Source: Cryptomeria japonica
Taxonomy: Eukaryota > Streptophyta > Pinopsida > Cupressales > Cupressaceae
Assembly: GCF_030272615.1 (NCBI RefSeq)
Contig: NC_081412.1
Coordinates: forward strand, 102,600,796 to 102,664,795
DNA: 64,000 nucleotides
Reading direction: 5' to 3'
The notes below the pieces were generated by a model. The model did no database searches, had not been told where the DNA came from, and saw only the letters and a program-made list of their open reading frames with translations. Below, one piece after another: positions 11,427 through 23,563 of this stretch; the stretch's first letter is position 1; every line of letters starts with the position of its first letter. Position numbers and translations under genes: made by a program.

Positions 11427-12952
11427 TGTTGGCATTATGTGAACTGGTATGAAGACATAATGACATGTATGTTGTCATTGATGTCAATATGTGACATGAT
11501 GTGAACCGGCACATGTGATAGGTGAGAAGAGAGAACCAGCATATGTATGAACCAGTATAGCAGCATATTTGTTCAAGATGAACCGGTATGTAGTGATGGG
11601 AACCGGCACATGGAAGCATTGTGTGACTACCGGTTGGTAGGAAGTTTCCACTTCAGGATTTCTGGTTGGAGTACCTCAAGCCTGTGTGACTCAATCAATG
11701 ATCTTTGTGTGATGAGTTAACAGTATAACGGAGAATAGATCATGTTGCCACGCAAGCCCTATGCGCATGAAGGATCTTGCATGAAGAAGACTATTCCTAT
11801 CTACCTCAGGAATGTGCGAAGTTTGTCAAACAGTGATAATGCGTGATGGGTTATCAGCCACCATGAAATTGGTGGATAATGGATGATGGAGAATGTCTTG
11901 AGATCAATTCAAGATTGTTGCATTTAATGCGGTATGATTCAACAGTCGGGATTGAACCACTTGAATTACTTAACCTAATAGGTTTAGGGTTTAGGGTTTT
12001 TTCTATGGACCTGTCTATTTCCTATAAGGTCGATGTCATGTTTCTTTCTAAGGTTGTTGGCAAAAGTTGTGTGTGTGTATCCAAGGGAAGTGATACGTGA
12101 TCTTGCTAGGCCAAAGGAGAGAAGAGATATTTGCAAAGTAAATGTGCAAAAGGTGAAGAGGAGCCAAAACGGATCTACATTAGCATTGAGTGTTGTTACC
12201 AGATCATTGTAATTCCTGTTGATCTTTAAGAACTTCAACAATTGTGAAATCCCTTAACAGGGTAGCCTTAACTAGGCTTCATACAAATCCCTTAACAGGG
12301 TAGTCTTAACCGGCTTGATTCAAATCCCTTAACAGGGTAACTTGAAGTTAATGAGTTTTGGGAAGTTATAGAGCTCTGGAGATCCTTTAGCTATTGAGTT
12401 CTTGAAATCCTATAACAAGGTAACCCTAACTGGGTTTAACCCTTAACCGGGTGATCCCTAACAGGATCGGTTGCTAGTAGAACCTATTGTAATGTCTTTA
12501 ATCGGACAAACGGACTTCTGAAGAGATCAAAAAGTAGCTTGTGGGTATTCATCCCCGCTGTGGGTTTTCCCAGTTGGGTTTCCACGTGGAAAAATATGTG
12601 TGTCATGTGTAATGCTTTTATCTTGTGATGCTTTGTTATTACCTGTTGAGCATATGATGGTTCTATGTTTTATGACAGTCTATAAAACATATTGAACTAA
12701 CTGTTATGAAGATTTGATGATAGTTTACTTGTTCATGCATGAGAGTGTAATGGTACTATAGTATTGAGCTAAGAGGAAAGCTTAGTGAGTGACCAGTTTA
12801 TAATTGTTTTGGTTGTTCTAGGTGTTACCGGTTGCACTTTGTTTCAACCAGTATCCCTGTTTGCCAGTCATTTTGAGTATTTGTGTTTGTACTGATTCAC
12901 CCCCCCCCTCTCAGTACTAGTTTGGTACTATTCATTCATCATTGAGTTATCA
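11427..12952 (+). repeat. Element A 5' LTR
   Basis: 1,526 bp from TGTTGGCATTATG to GAGTTATCA. It contains three AAATCCCTTAACAGGGTA-type units (12247-12340), the block GGGTTTCCACGTGGAAAAAT, and GATTCACCCCCCCCCCTCTC close to the end. A two-and-a-half-unit TTTAGGG tract (telo-box-like) lies at 11983-12000. Confidence 0.9.
11983..12000 (+). promoter_or_regulatory. Telo-box-like tract in the A LTR
   Basis: TTTAGGGTTTAGGGTTTT, repeated at 17968-17986 in the other LTR. Plant telo-boxes (AAACCCTA) are known binding sites for TRB-type factors; two units are far too few for telomeric DNA. A regulatory role is inference. Confidence 0.3.
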
Positions 12953-12954
12953 AT

Positions 12955-12966
12955 TGGTATCAGAGC
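12955..12966 (+). other. Element A primer binding site
   Basis: TGGTATCAGAGC, complementary to the 3' end of initiator tRNA-Met, two bases after the 5' LTR. It primes minus-strand DNA synthesis. Confidence 0.9.
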
Positions 12967-13021
12967 ACTCTAGTTCTTTTGTGTTGTAAGCTTAACCACT
13001 TGAGGTAAAGATCCCAGTCAA

Positions 13022-16000
13022 ATGATGAAGAGGGAAGGTCCAAAGTTTAACAGGGAAAATTTCGGTATATGGAAAGATAGGATGAAGATATTCATTAGAA
13101 GCATGGGTGTTCAACACTGGAGTTATGTTGAGAATGTATATGTTGTCCCTATTGGTACTCTCCCTAATGACCAAAAGAGAGGGATACAAGAAAATGGGCA
13201 AGTCATGGAAGACCTCATTAGTAGTCTATCTGACATTGAGTTTATTGATGTTCAGGACAAGGCAATTCCCTAAGAGGTATGGGATGCTCTTGAAAATATC
13301 TATGGTGGTGATGAACATGTAAAACAGGCTAAGGAAGAAAGCTTGAGAGGGAAGTTTGAAGATATGCGGATGGTTGAAGGTGAGACCATTCAGTAGTATG
13401 GAATAAGAATCAAAATGGTTGTTGGAAAAATCAAGAGTGCAGGTGGTAAAATAGAAGATTCCACTGTGGTAAGCAAAGTCCTGAGATCCCTATTGCCAGT
13501 CTATGCAATAAGGGTTGTTGCTATTTAGGAGCTGAGATCAATAGACAAGTCTAAAGTATCCTTGGACTCCATCATAGCCAAGTTAACAACCTATGAGCTA
13601 AATAGTTTTGACGGCAGTGTTCAAAAGACTGAATCAACATTTAAAGCCTCTGCTATACCATCCAGAAAAGGAAAAGAGGCTAGCACTAGTGGGGAACCTA
13701 GTCAGGGCAGAGAAATGAATGATGAGGAGATTTTGATGGCATTTGAAGCTCTCCTTTCCAGGAAGCTTCCTAAAGGAACCGGTAAATACAAAGGTAAGCT
13801 ACCTTTGAAATGCTTTTCTTGTAACTAGATAGGACATATTGCTATAAACTATCCTAATGGTGATAACAAGGACAAACCAGAAAGGTTCAGGAAATTCAAA
13901 GGAGGAAACCGAAGAAACTATTTTGTAGTAGTTGATGAAGGTGTCACAGATGAGGAATCAGAAGATGAAGAGAATGAAGACATTGTGTTTGTTGCTATAA
14001 AGGAAGATGTGGCAGATAAGAAGGCTCTTGTCTCCTAGTTTGATAATTCCAATGAGTGGATCATTGATAGTAGTTGTTCTCACCATATGACTGGTGACTA
14101 GAGCAAGTTTCTATCCTTGGAGGAGTATGATGGTGTTGTGGTTCACTTTGGCAATGATGCCCCATGCATGGTCAAAGGCAGAGGGTCCATCTCTCTGAAT
14201 GGAAAGAGCAATGCTGACAGTGTGTATTGGGTTGATGGTCTTAGACACAACCTTCTAAGTGTTGCCCAGCTAAATGATAGTGGCCTCACTCTGGAATTCA
14301 AGAATGGAGTTTGCAAAATCAAAGGAAAAGATGGTAAATTGGTGGCCACTGACATGCAGACCAAAGGTAACCTATTTCATCTTAATGCAAATATAAGTAC
14401 ATGTCTTATGGCTAAGCTTGATGATAGCTGGATATGGCATAGGAGACTTTGCCATGTAAACTTTGATAACATTATGAAGTCTAGTAAGATCAAAGCAGTT
14501 AGAGGTTTGTCAGTGCTAAGCAAACCGGATAATACCCTATGCAGAGAGTGTCAATTAGGGAAAATGTCTTCCTCAACCTTTAAAGGTAAATCTTTCACTA
14601 CTGACAACTTGTTTGATCTTGTGCATACTGATTTGTGTGGTCCTATGAAAACCAGAAGTGTGCAAGGTGATAGATACTTCATGATTCTCACTGATGATTG
14701 CTCAAGAATGATGTGGGTCACATTCTTGAAAGACAAGTCTGAAGCCTTTGTGAAATTCAAGGCTTTCAGAGCATTAGTGGAGAAGGAAAGCGGTAAAAGA
14801 ATCAAATGTCAAACCGATCAAGGAGGGGAATTCACTTTCGATGAATTCAATAAGTACTATGAAGAATTTGGCATCAAAAGGAAACTATTTGTACCCTGGA
14901 CTCCATAGTAGAATGGCCTAGTAGAGAGGAATAGTCGGACTATGGCTGAAGCAGCTAGAACCATGTTGATTCAAGGAAAGGTAGCTCACACCTTTTGGAG
15001 AGAAGTAGTGAGCACTATAGTCTACACTATGAACCGGGTACTCATCAAGAAAGGTAAGGACAAAACTCCTTATGAGTATTGGACCGGTAAGACACCTGTG
15101 GTCAGCTACTTTAGGGTATTTGGTAGCAAATGTTACATCAAGAGGAGTGAACATCAAGGCAAATTTGAAGCTAAATATGATGAGGGAATATTCCTAGGAT
15201 ATTCCACCAAGAGTAAAGCTTTCAAGTGTTACAACAATAGGACTCAGAGAATTATGGAAAGTATCAATGTAAGAATTGATGAATCCTCTGAGAAAACTAA
15301 GGAAATCGGCAGTGAGAAAGCTGTAAATGAACCGGTTGCAACCTTCTGGGAACCGGTTGTTAGTCAACCAAGTACTAGTAACAGTGTTCCTAAACCGGTG
15401 AATGTTGATATTGATGAAGATGAGGATGAAGAGGAAAAGAAAGAAGAACCAGTCAAGACCATTCCTTGGTATGTCAAGCTGAATCATGTTCCTAAGCAGA
15501 TCATAGGAGATAAGGATGTAGGAATCCTCACAAGAAGAAAGATCAGAGAAAATTCATGTATGATCTCTGAATTTGAGCCTAAATCATTCAAAGAGGCTCA
15601 TAAAGATGAAGACTGGATCAAGGCAATGGAAGAGGAACTTGATCAGATAGAGAGAAATGGTACATGGTCCTTGGTACCTAGACCGGAGCATAAAAATGTC
15701 ATTGGCACCAAATGGGTGTTCAGAAACAAGCTAAATGAGGATGGCACAGTGATTAGGAATAAATCCAGATTGGTGTGCAAAGGATATGCTCAAGAAGAAG
15801 GAGAAGACTATGGAGAAACCTTTGCTCCTGTAGCTAGATTGGAAGGAGTTCGTATGCTTCTTGCATATGCAACTTTTAAAGGGTTCAAAGTATATCAAAT
15901 GGATGTAAAATCTGCATTCCTAAATGGTGTACTTGAAGAGGAGGTGTATATTGAGAAACCAGATGGGTTTGCCCTATCTGAAGTCAGTGACATAGTATGT

Positions 16001-17110
16001 AGGCTACATAAAGCCTTATATGGTCTAAAGCAAGCACCTAGGGCATGGTATGAGCACCTACATTCCCATCTTGTGAAGATTGGATTTGAGAGAACAAGTG
16101 AAGATAGCAATATCTACTTGAAGTCTGAAGGAGATCAGATCCTGATCTGTGAGGTTTTTGTCGATGACATTATGTTTGGAGGAGATGACAAGATGAGTCA
16201 TGAGTTTGTTGATGAGATGAAGAAAGAGTTTGAGATGTCACTCATAGGGGAGATTAAGTTCTTCATTGGACTGCAAATCCAGCAGATGAAAGATGGAATC
16301 TTTATCACTCAGTCCAAATATGTCAAAGAGGTGTTGAAGACCTTTGGCATGGAAGATAGAAAACCGTTTGGTACACCGATGGTGACCGGTTGCAAATTGA
16401 CAAAAGAGGATGATTCCACACTGGTTGATGAGAAGGAATACTGATCAATGATTGGTAAGTTGCATTATGTAGTGCATAGCAAACTGGATATTGCACATGC
16501 AGTTGGCATTACTAAAAGGTTCCAGAAAAGTCCAAGAGAATCCCACTTGATTGCAGTCAAGCGGATTCTTAGGTATCTGAAGGGAACAGTTGACTATGGA
16601 CTGTGGTACCCATACAACAATGATTTCAATCTGAAAGTGTTCACAGATGCCGATTGGGCAGGTAATGTGGATGACTGGAAAAGCACAACCGATGGTGCAT
16701 TCTTTCTCAGTGGTAGACTGGTCTGATGGATGAGTAAAAAGAAGAGTTTTATCTCTCAGTCTACAGTGGAAGCGGAGTATGTTGCAGCTTTCATGAACTG
16801 CACTCAGATAATTTGGATGAAGCATGTTTTAAATGGCTTTAGAATCCCTGTATCGAAACCGGTAAGTATATTCTGTGATAACACAAGTACTATCAATATT
16901 TCAAAGAATCCAGTTTTACATTCTAGAATCAAGCATTTTGAGCTTAAGTATCATTTCTTGAGGGAAAAGGTTCAGAATAAAGAGATTGCACTGGAACATG
17001 TTTCCAGTAAGGAGTAGTTAGCAGACATATTCACCAAGCCTCTCCCAAAGACTACATTTATGCATTTAAGAGGTGAATTGGGGGTACTGCACCTTCAGGA
17101 GGTGAACTAA
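13022..17110 (+). pseudogene. Element A gag-pol polyprotein (in-frame stops)
   Basis: One frame of 1,362 codons. In order: Gag capsid (FNRENFGIWKDRMKIF start), zinc knuckle CFSCN-IGHIAINY at about residue 264, protease IIDSSCSHHMTG at about 347 (Gly of DSG now Ser), integrase zinc site (WHRRLCH, CRECQLGK) and core (HTDLCGP at about 536, DQGGEF, VER), reverse transcriptase ([29 protein letters not shown] at 16157-16168), and RNase H (FTDADWAG, FCDNTSTINISKN, ADIFTKPLP). Stops at 13271, 13394, 13526, 13826, 14036, 14099, 14909, 14912, 16442, 16724 and 17015 mostly replace Gln or Arg codons, as CAG or CGA decay would give. No frameshift is seen. The fourth zinc ligand is Tyr. The natural end is TAA at 17108. 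Confidence 0.92.
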
Positions 17111-17367
17111 AAGTATTTGTTCCACATCAGTCAGGTATTGCATAGTCAAGTTTTTGTTGATTGATGTGCTGAAGGATGCTACTCCTCAAGGGGAGCAACA
17201 TAATGGAACAGAGATGCTTATGCCTCCACTTTGGCATTGTTGTCAAAGGGGGAGAGGTAGTGAAGCGGAAAAGATATCTGCAGAAAATGGGAGAGAAGAT
17301 GTGAAGCAGAGAGATATGGGAGAAGATGTGAAGTGGAGAGATATCTTTGTATATTGCCATCAATGCC
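17111..17367 (+). other. Element A 3' untranslated region
   Basis: Contains a first purine tract (TTGTCAAAGGGGGAGAGG near 17239-17256) preceded by TTTGGCATTG, about 130 bp before the tract next to the LTR. The short frame at 17154-17405 runs into the LTR and has no family features. Confidence 0.5.
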
Positions 17368-17379
17368 AAAGGGGGAGAT
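17368..17379 (+). other. Element A polypurine tract
   Basis: AAAGGGGGAGAT immediately before the 3' LTR; plus-strand primer. It is preceded by the near-palindrome TTGCCATCAATGCCAAA. Confidence 0.85.
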
Positions 17380-18983
17380 TTTTGGCATTATGTGAACCGG
17401 TATGAAGACATAATGACATGTATGTTGTCATTGATGTCAATATGTGACATGATGTGAACTGGCACATGTGATAGGTGAGAAGAGAGAACCGACATATGTA
17501 TGAACCGGTATAGTGGCATATTTATTCAAGATGAACTAGCATGTAGTGATGGGAACCGGCACATGGAAGCATTGTGTGACTACCGGTTGGTAGGAAGTTT
17601 CCACTTCAGGATTTTTGGTTGGTAGGAAGTTTCCACTTTAGGATTTTCGGTTGGAGTACCTCTTGCCTATGTGAATCAATCGATGATCTTTGTGTGATGA
17701 GTTAGCAGTATAATGGAGAATAGATTGTGTTGCCATGCAAGCCCTATGCACGTGAAGGATCTTGCATGAAGAAGACTATTCCTATCTACCTCAGGAATGT
17801 GCGAAGTTTGTCAAATGGTGATAACGCGTGATGGGTTATCAGCCACCATGAAATTGGTGGATAATGGCTGATGGAGAATGTCTTGAGATTGATTCAAGAT
17901 TGTTGCATTTAATGCAGTATGATTCAACAGTCAGGATTGAACCACTTGAATTGATTAAACTAACAGGTTTAGGGTTTAGGGTTTTTGCTACAGACCTGTC
18001 TGTTTCCTATAAGGTCAATGTCGTGTTTCTTTCTAAGGTTGTTGGAAAAAGTTGTGTGTGTATCCAAGGGAAGTGATACGTGATTCTTTCCAGACCAAAG
18101 GAAAGAAGAGATATCTGCAAAGTAAATGTGCAAAAGGTGAAGAGGAGCCAAAACTGATCTGCATTAGCATTGAGTGTTGTTACCAAATCATTGTAATTCC
18201 TATTGATATCTAACCACTTCAACAGTTGTGAAATCCCTTAATAGGGTAGCCTTAACTAGGCTTGATACAAATCCCTTAACAGGGTAGTCTTAACTGGCTT
18301 GATTCAAATCCCTTAATAGGGTAACTCAAAGTTAATGAGTTCTCGGAAGCTATAGAGCTTTGGAGATCCTTTAGCTATTGAGTTCTTGAAATCCTCTAAC
18401 AAGGTAACCCTAACTGGGTATTATAGCCATCTCTTAACCAGGTGATCCCTAATAGGATCAATTCCTAGTAGAATCTATTGTAATGTCTTTAACCGGACAA
18501 GGCTCCTAACAAAGCGGACTTCTGAAGAGTTCAAAAAGCAGCTTGTGGGTATTCATCCACACCGTGGTTTTTCCCAGTTGGGTTTCCACGTGAAAAAATA
18601 TGTGTGTCATGTGTAATACTTTTATATTATGATGCTTTGTTATTACCTGTTGAGCATATGATAGTTCTATGTTTTATGCCTGTCTATAAAAAATATTGAA
18701 CTAATTGTTATGAAGATCTGATGATAGTTTACCTATTCATGCATGAGAGTGTAATGGTACTATAGTATTGAGCTAAGAGGAAAGCTCAGTGAGTGACTGG
18801 TTTATAATTGCTTTAGTTGTTCTGGGTGTTACTAGTTGCACTCTGTTTCAACCAGTATCCCTGTTTGCCAGTCATTTTGAGTATTTGTTGTAAAATCGGT
18901 TTTGGACTGTATTTGTGTTTGTACTGATTCACCCCCCCCACTCAGTACCGGTTTGGTACTATTCATTCATCATTGAGTTATCA
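17380..18983 (+). repeat. Element A 3' LTR
   Basis: 1,604 bp, aligned throughout with the 5' LTR. It begins TTTTGGCATT (second base changed) and ends GAGTTATCA. It is longer because of a roughly 33-bp tandem duplication near 17590-17650 (GGTTGGTAGGAAGTTTCCAC twice) and about 24 extra bases near 18890. The telo-box-like tract recurs at 17968-17986. Confidence 0.9.
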
Positions 18984-19800
18984 GATGAAATGGTGGATAG
19001 ATATGGTTGATTGGGCTTTGGTTGAAAAGGATTTGATTTTGGTTGAAAAGAGTATGATTTTGGGTGAAAGAGGTTTGATTTTGGTTGAATGAATTTTGAT
19101 TTGGACTTTGTTTGAAAGGGTTTTGATTTTGGTTGAAAGAGGTTTGAATGTTGGATTGATGTGAATTTTGATTTGGACTCTGGTTGAATGGGGTTTGATT
19201 TTGGTTGAATAAGGTTTGAATGTTGGGTTGGTGTGAATTTTGATTTGGACTTTGGTTGAAAGGGGTGTGATTTTGGTTCAACGAGGTACTTTGAATGTTG
19301 GGTTGATGTGAATTTTGATTTGGAATTTGGTTGAATGGTGTTTGATTTTTGTTGAAAGAGGTACTTTGAATGTTGGCTTGATGTGATTGGTATGATTGAT
19401 ATAGTGGGTTGAAAGAAAAAGAAGGTTTACATGACTCTAATGTTAGTTGAACTAAGGTAGGAACAATTTTGTTGAAGAGTGAAAGTTGGCATGTTTGAAT
19501 GGTCTCACAAGAAGAAGAAGGTTGGCCTGATACTGATTCCCTTGTGGTCATCACTTCTCTCATCATTTTTTCTAACCAACCCCTATGGTTGTTAGGACTA
19601 GTCATGTCTATCAATTGTTGTTGCAAAGTATTGATTTGTTGAGCTAAGGTTTCTATGAATGGCGATGGAATAGGAATGGAAGGGATGAATCCTCCATGTT
19701 CTCTACGAAATGTATAATGTAAGATGGACCTAGGATTGCAACATGTAAGATGTTTTCTCCATTTCTCTAAATGTGACAATGTTTGATTGAACTTGACCAA
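18984..19800 (-). pseudogene. Element D Asn/Gln-rich repeat protein, copy 1
   Basis: Minus-strand frame with an N-terminal segment FNQTLSHLEKWRKHLTCC, a central region with LAQQINTLQQQLIDMTSP (short coiled coil) and a C-terminal array of about 24-residue units of the kind NQTPFNQSPNQNSHQPNIQS, at least four times between 19000 and 19380. The composition is prion-like (Asn, Gln, Phe, Ser, Pro). The array is matched in internal copy 2 at 24408-24800. This could be the Gag-like protein of D, but no zinc knuckle or capsid motif is recognisable. Confidence 0.45.
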
Positions 19801-19934
19801 CTTGTTTGAGTTGAGGTTGAGTTTGATTGATCCTCTGATTGTGTTTTGGGCATTTGGGGTATGACTTTTTAGGATGATTATGCAACTGATGATGGACTAA
19901 GATAGACATATATGAGGTCTAGACAAGGACGTAT

Positions 19935-20236
19935 ATGAGGATGATAATGAGGATGTAAATAGAGATTATGAAACTTCTAAGGATGATAATAAGGACGTAA
20001 ATGAGGACTATGCAAGGACTAAGGACAATAATAAGGACGTAAACGAGGACTAAGGATGATAATAAGGACGTAAATGAGGACTATGCAAGGACTAAGGATG
20101 ATAATAAGAACGTAAATGATGACTATGCAAGGAGTAAGGATGATGTAAATGAGGAATATGCATGGACTTAGGATAATGTAAATGTAAATGAAGACTATGG
20201 ACGATAATAAGGATGTAAATGAGGATTATGCAAGGA
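19935..20236. repeat. 42-bp minisatellite in D, copy 1
   Basis: About six imperfect tandem units of the form GGACGTAAATGAGGACTATG plus GATGATAATAA-type sequence, period about 42 bp with some truncated units. The matching array in internal copy 2 (25395-25652) has fewer units. Confidence 0.7.
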
Positions 20237-20349
20237 CAACCTATGGTCACAAGTGTGTAAACTTTTGAGTTTTGACGTTTCAAAAATAAAATTTGCTTTC
20301 AGTAATTCCGTGTGTAGGACACGTTTTGTGGTTTTCCAAGTCTAAGAAC

Positions 20350-21050
20350 AATTGTTTGGAGGTAGATATAGCTGACTGAACTAGTTTTCAAACATCTCAA
20401 AAAATTCAGAGATACATAGGATAGGGCCTGAAATAGCCCAAATAACTGACTCAATACTAGTCTGATACAATGATACATAAAAAGACATAGAAGACAATCT
20501 TAGGCTGGAAAGTGGATACCATTCAATGAGGTCCCCATAGCAAAATATTGAAACAAGATGGATAGATAGAGAGTCTGGCAGCATTGGCTCCACTCCACAG
20601 AACACACTTCTCGAGCATGCCAGTCTCTCTTACCCCAAAGATCCAAAGATCTTATCACCGAGGTATTTTTGTCTCATAATGCAAGGTACATGAGGGGTAT
20701 CTATGGGGTACGATCTGCGCTCTCGGAATCACTGAATGTAGGATTTTGGGCTACTAAGTTGGTTCTTATTGTTAAATTTTGAGGGGTCCTGATCCAACGA
20801 AGGATTCTTAGAGCAAGTCACTTAAAACTTTAGTTGAGCTTATTGGTGTAGGGAAGGCCCCCACATACATTGAATTCACTCAACACTCTAGCCGCCTGAC
20901 CAGTATGTTTATATAGTGGCTCAAAAAACCCTCTCAAGAGTACACTGGGAGAGATGATATCTCCAACGCATCCCAATTTGAAGTACCTTTGTGGGGTGAT
21001 GAAATCCCTAGTCAAAGATACCCCTCTACTTGAAATAAAATAAAATTGAG
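20350..21050 (-). other. Conserved non-repetitive block of D, copy 1
   Basis: A GC-richer stretch, strongly conserved with 25760-26450. Short minus-strand frames give LSSMSFYVSLYQTSIESVIW and SVLLRGFFEPLYKHTGQAAR, found in both copies. I recognise no family. It could be a captured host exon or an untranslated structural region. Confidence 0.35.
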
Positions 21051-21189
21051 CATCATTGTCACCTTCTCCCTTTCTCCCAAGACCTCAAAGGTGGGTGGAA
21101 AGGTAGTTAATGCAATAGTAGGTCCACCCCAAACATGATAAAAGTTATTTACTTTAAGAAAATAAAACGTGAGTTAATCTATGTGCAGC

Positions 21190-21450
21190 TTAATTCATGT
21201 TCATTTTAAAGCCCAAATTGAGGTGTTGAATACGCATGTGCATGTCAATTTTAAACACCAAACTAAAATGTGAAGGCATGCATGCCAATTTTAACCATTG
21301 TTAATTTTAAGCCCAAACTAAAGTGTTACACTTGTATGTCCATTTAAACCATTGTTAATTTTATCCCAAACTGAAGTGTTACACATGCAAGTCCATTTTA
21401 AACCATTGTTAATGTTAAGCCCAAAAAATGAAGTGTGAGAGCATGGGTGT
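21190..21450. repeat. About 60-bp tandem repeat in D, copy 1
   Basis: Units built on TTTTAAACCATTGTTAATTT followed by AAGCCCAAACTGAAGTGTTA and CACATGCATGTCC, four to five diverged copies; matched at 26590-26800 in internal copy 2. It is followed by a weaker array of GGCGATTGCATGATCC units (21600-21690). Confidence 0.65.
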
Positions 21451-21749
21451 TTATGATATAATGCTAAATTGATCCTCTCTGTAAATTTGCCACAAGCTGC
21501 AAATAGGTGATTAGTAACCAGATAAATTCCACAAAAAATAGAGAACTCAATTATGATAGAAACAAATGTGTGATGATACATGTGCATTCATGTGACCCTG
21601 AATAGATGATTGCATGATTCTGTCAGAGCAATTGCATGATCCTGAAAAAGTGATTGTGTGATGATAACAAGGCGATTGCATGATCCACAGGCAGACAACA
21701 CAAAAAATAAAAATTGAAGTTAATTTTGATCAGAAATTTGCAAAACATC

Positions 21750-21974
21750 TTATGAGGCTCTAGCAAGGTTTCTCATCATCAATTCAATATTAATCAAATC
21801 ATATTTCACCCTATATGAGAGAACTAAGCTATTGTCTATGTTGATGGCTAGTTGATCTTCTAGATCTTGTATCTTCTTTTCCGCTTTGAGAATTTGCTGA
21901 TGGTGTATGGCTTGTCTTCTTTGCTCCTTTGTCCTCCTAGCACCTGAAATTTTGAATTGTACCTTACGTTCCAT
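21750..21974 (-). pseudogene. Element D short basic coiled-coil frame, copy 1
   Basis: 74 residues on the minus strand starting MERKVQFKISGARRTKEQRRQ, then KAEKKIQDLEDQLAIN (heptad-like) and SYRVKYDLINIELMMRNLA. The paralogue at 34631-34885 is 84 residues. It lies close to the 5' end of the D internal copy, where gag would be expected to start. The function is unknown; a nucleic-acid-binding or assembly role is only inference from its charge. Confidence 0.45.
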
Positions 21975-22317
21975 AAACCGTCATAACAAAAACATGCAAT
22001 AAAAATAATCTATTTCCAGATTTACCCAAATCTCTTGCAGAATTACACAGATCAGAGAATTGAAAAGAAATAAGAACAAAAATATTAGAACAACAATATA
22101 CCTAACAAATGTGTAATAATTTCAGAGCAATTGTGTGATCTTTTGTAGGTGATTGCATAATGGGTTTAGCACGAATGCATAACCCTGTCTGCTCGATTGT
22201 GTTTCCCTATCTATGTGATTGTGTGACGATGCAAGCATGATTGCATGATGAAAATATCTGCTTTGAAATCCATGCAAAACCTGCAAAAAGGAAAAAATCC
22301 ATACGATCTGCAAAAAA

Positions 22318-22402
22318 GTACTATGCTCAAATTCATCATTGCTAAATAGGAAATAAGGAAAATCACGAATCCCTTAACAATCAAAGCATTTCAAACACAA
22401 AA
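22318..22402 (-). repeat. 85-bp LTR remnant between the D internal copies
   Basis: Reads CTATGCTCAAATTCATCATT and on to AAGCATTTCAAACACAAA, matching the first 85 bp (plus-strand order) of the D LTRs at 6277 and 35229. On its right, at about 22399, it joins AGCATCTTGAATAGAGCC, an internal sequence found at about 9435 in copy 1, through a shared CAAAA. It marks a deletion of about 3 kb covering most of the central LTR and the adjacent internal sequence. Confidence 0.75.
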
Positions 22403-23171
22403 GCATCTTGAATAGAGCCTCATTGCTAGCAAGCTTTTAGAGCTCCGACGAGGTTATAGACTGTAATTTCTTAAATATTGCTCCATTCCCAATAGACGTT
22501 CATAACCCTAATGGAGTTACTTGCATGTTCCCATAGTCAAGCTTTTTGTCACACTTGCATGCATGATATTTCAGTTATATATCATTGCTCTTTTGCCTTG
22601 AGATGAATATTTGGCATAGCTCTTTTTCTTTTTTATTTTCTTGCCTTGACTTTTTAAGTAATGAAACCTACTTGGGCGTGACAATTACAACAGCGCTAAA
22701 GTAGAATTTTAGATTTTCCACTAGTCAAATGATCAACTAGGTGTCTAGATTGAATTACAGATTTTCTTAATATGTTTGAGATATAGCAATTGGTAGATTT
22801 TGGGTAAGCAAGTCTCAAATAGTGAAATCACTACCCAACAATAAGTAAAGCATCATCACAGGGTAATGTTGAAAATGAATGACCTTAGGACCTCAAAGTC
22901 TTCATGTCTGAATATCTATGAAAGGAGATGACCCTTGCTTCTCTTGAATACAAACGAATGACAAACTTGGATAGTTGCCTTGTTCTATTGATGCTACTAT
23001 ATGCCAATGCAGAAACTTATACGAATGTGATTTCTGAATACGATGGTGCTTGGAAAGAAACTGTATGCAATGTAGTGCTTTGAATAAAATGGTATGCAAT
23101 GCGGGAAGTAAAACCTAAACTAACCTGACCCTTAGGTATAATATCCTTTAAGGTGCATGTTGTTCATAGGG

Positions 23172-23552
23172 TCAAGGAGTTTTGTGTAGATAGTTCATTG
23201 GTCTTTGTTTGAAGAGTTGGATAAAGATGTCTTTTCCAATAGGATATAAGGACTTAGCTAAGTGTACATGTTCAGTATCTCCAATGTTGATTTCTTTAGT
23301 TTTTGGATTTTGTGGATCATTAGAGGGAAATCTAGCTCTAGAACCCGTGAATTCATCTATAAACTTAGCATTTTTAAAGAAAACAAATTGTGGTATATTC
23401 TCTTGCGCCCAATCTATCAAGTGTGTGTATATGAGGCTAATAGATTCTACTTCTGAAGTTGTGACATGAGCAGGTGTTATGTTTGTTTTTATCGATGCAC
23501 TTGAAGAGGATGTTGAAACCATTTGGGTGTTGATTTCATTAGCTGGTGCCAT
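23172..23552 (-). pseudogene. Element D reading frame, copy 2 (unknown)
   Basis: 126-residue counterpart of the frame at 10250-10585, with the same MAPANEINTQMVSTSSSS start, HLIDWAQENIPQF core and GSRARFPSNDPQNP. It extends further at the C-terminus (LFKQRPMNYLHKTP). It is unrecognised, and most likely part of the D-encoded polypeptide. Confidence 0.4.
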
Positions 23553-23563
23553 GCTTGTTTATG

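Larger units (their letters stand above)
11427..18983 (+). mobile_element. Element A: full-length Ty1/copia retrotransposon
   Basis: A complete 7.6-kb copia element inserted in D internal copy 1. It has LTRs at 11427-12952 and 17380-18983, a tRNA-Met primer site, a polypurine tract, and one gag-pol frame in the copia order protease, integrase, reverse transcriptase, RNase H. The flanking target repeat is GATGA (11422-11426 and 18984-18988). The second D copy shows the unoccupied site at 24409-24425. Ten or more in-frame stops make it inactive. The LTRs are visibly diverged and differ by indels, so the insertion is not recent. Confidence 0.93.
9431..22317 (-). repeat. Element D internal copy 1 (interrupted by A)
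   Basis: Without A and one target repeat, 9431-11426 joined to 18984-22317 aligns along its length with internal copy 2 (22399-27033 joined to 34618-35228). Shared landmarks include GAATAGAGCCTC (9443 and 22410), GATGATGATG at the A site, the Asn/Gln-rich repeat, the minisatellites and the RRTKEQRRQ reading frame. The copies look roughly 95 percent identical by eye. Confidence 0.75.

Noticed and set aside
11983-12000. TTTAGGG repeats as telomeric DNA
   Set aside because: There are only about two and a half units, at the same place in both LTRs of A, so they are part of the LTR.
12955-12966. TGGTATCAGAGC sites as tRNA gene pieces
   Set aside because: They lie directly after LTRs, as primer binding sites do, with no surrounding tRNA cloverleaf.
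19935-20236. Regularly spaced repeats that could suggest a CRISPR array
   Set aside because: Units are contiguous and variable in length, without unique spacers or cas genes, in plant DNA. They form a minisatellite inside element D.
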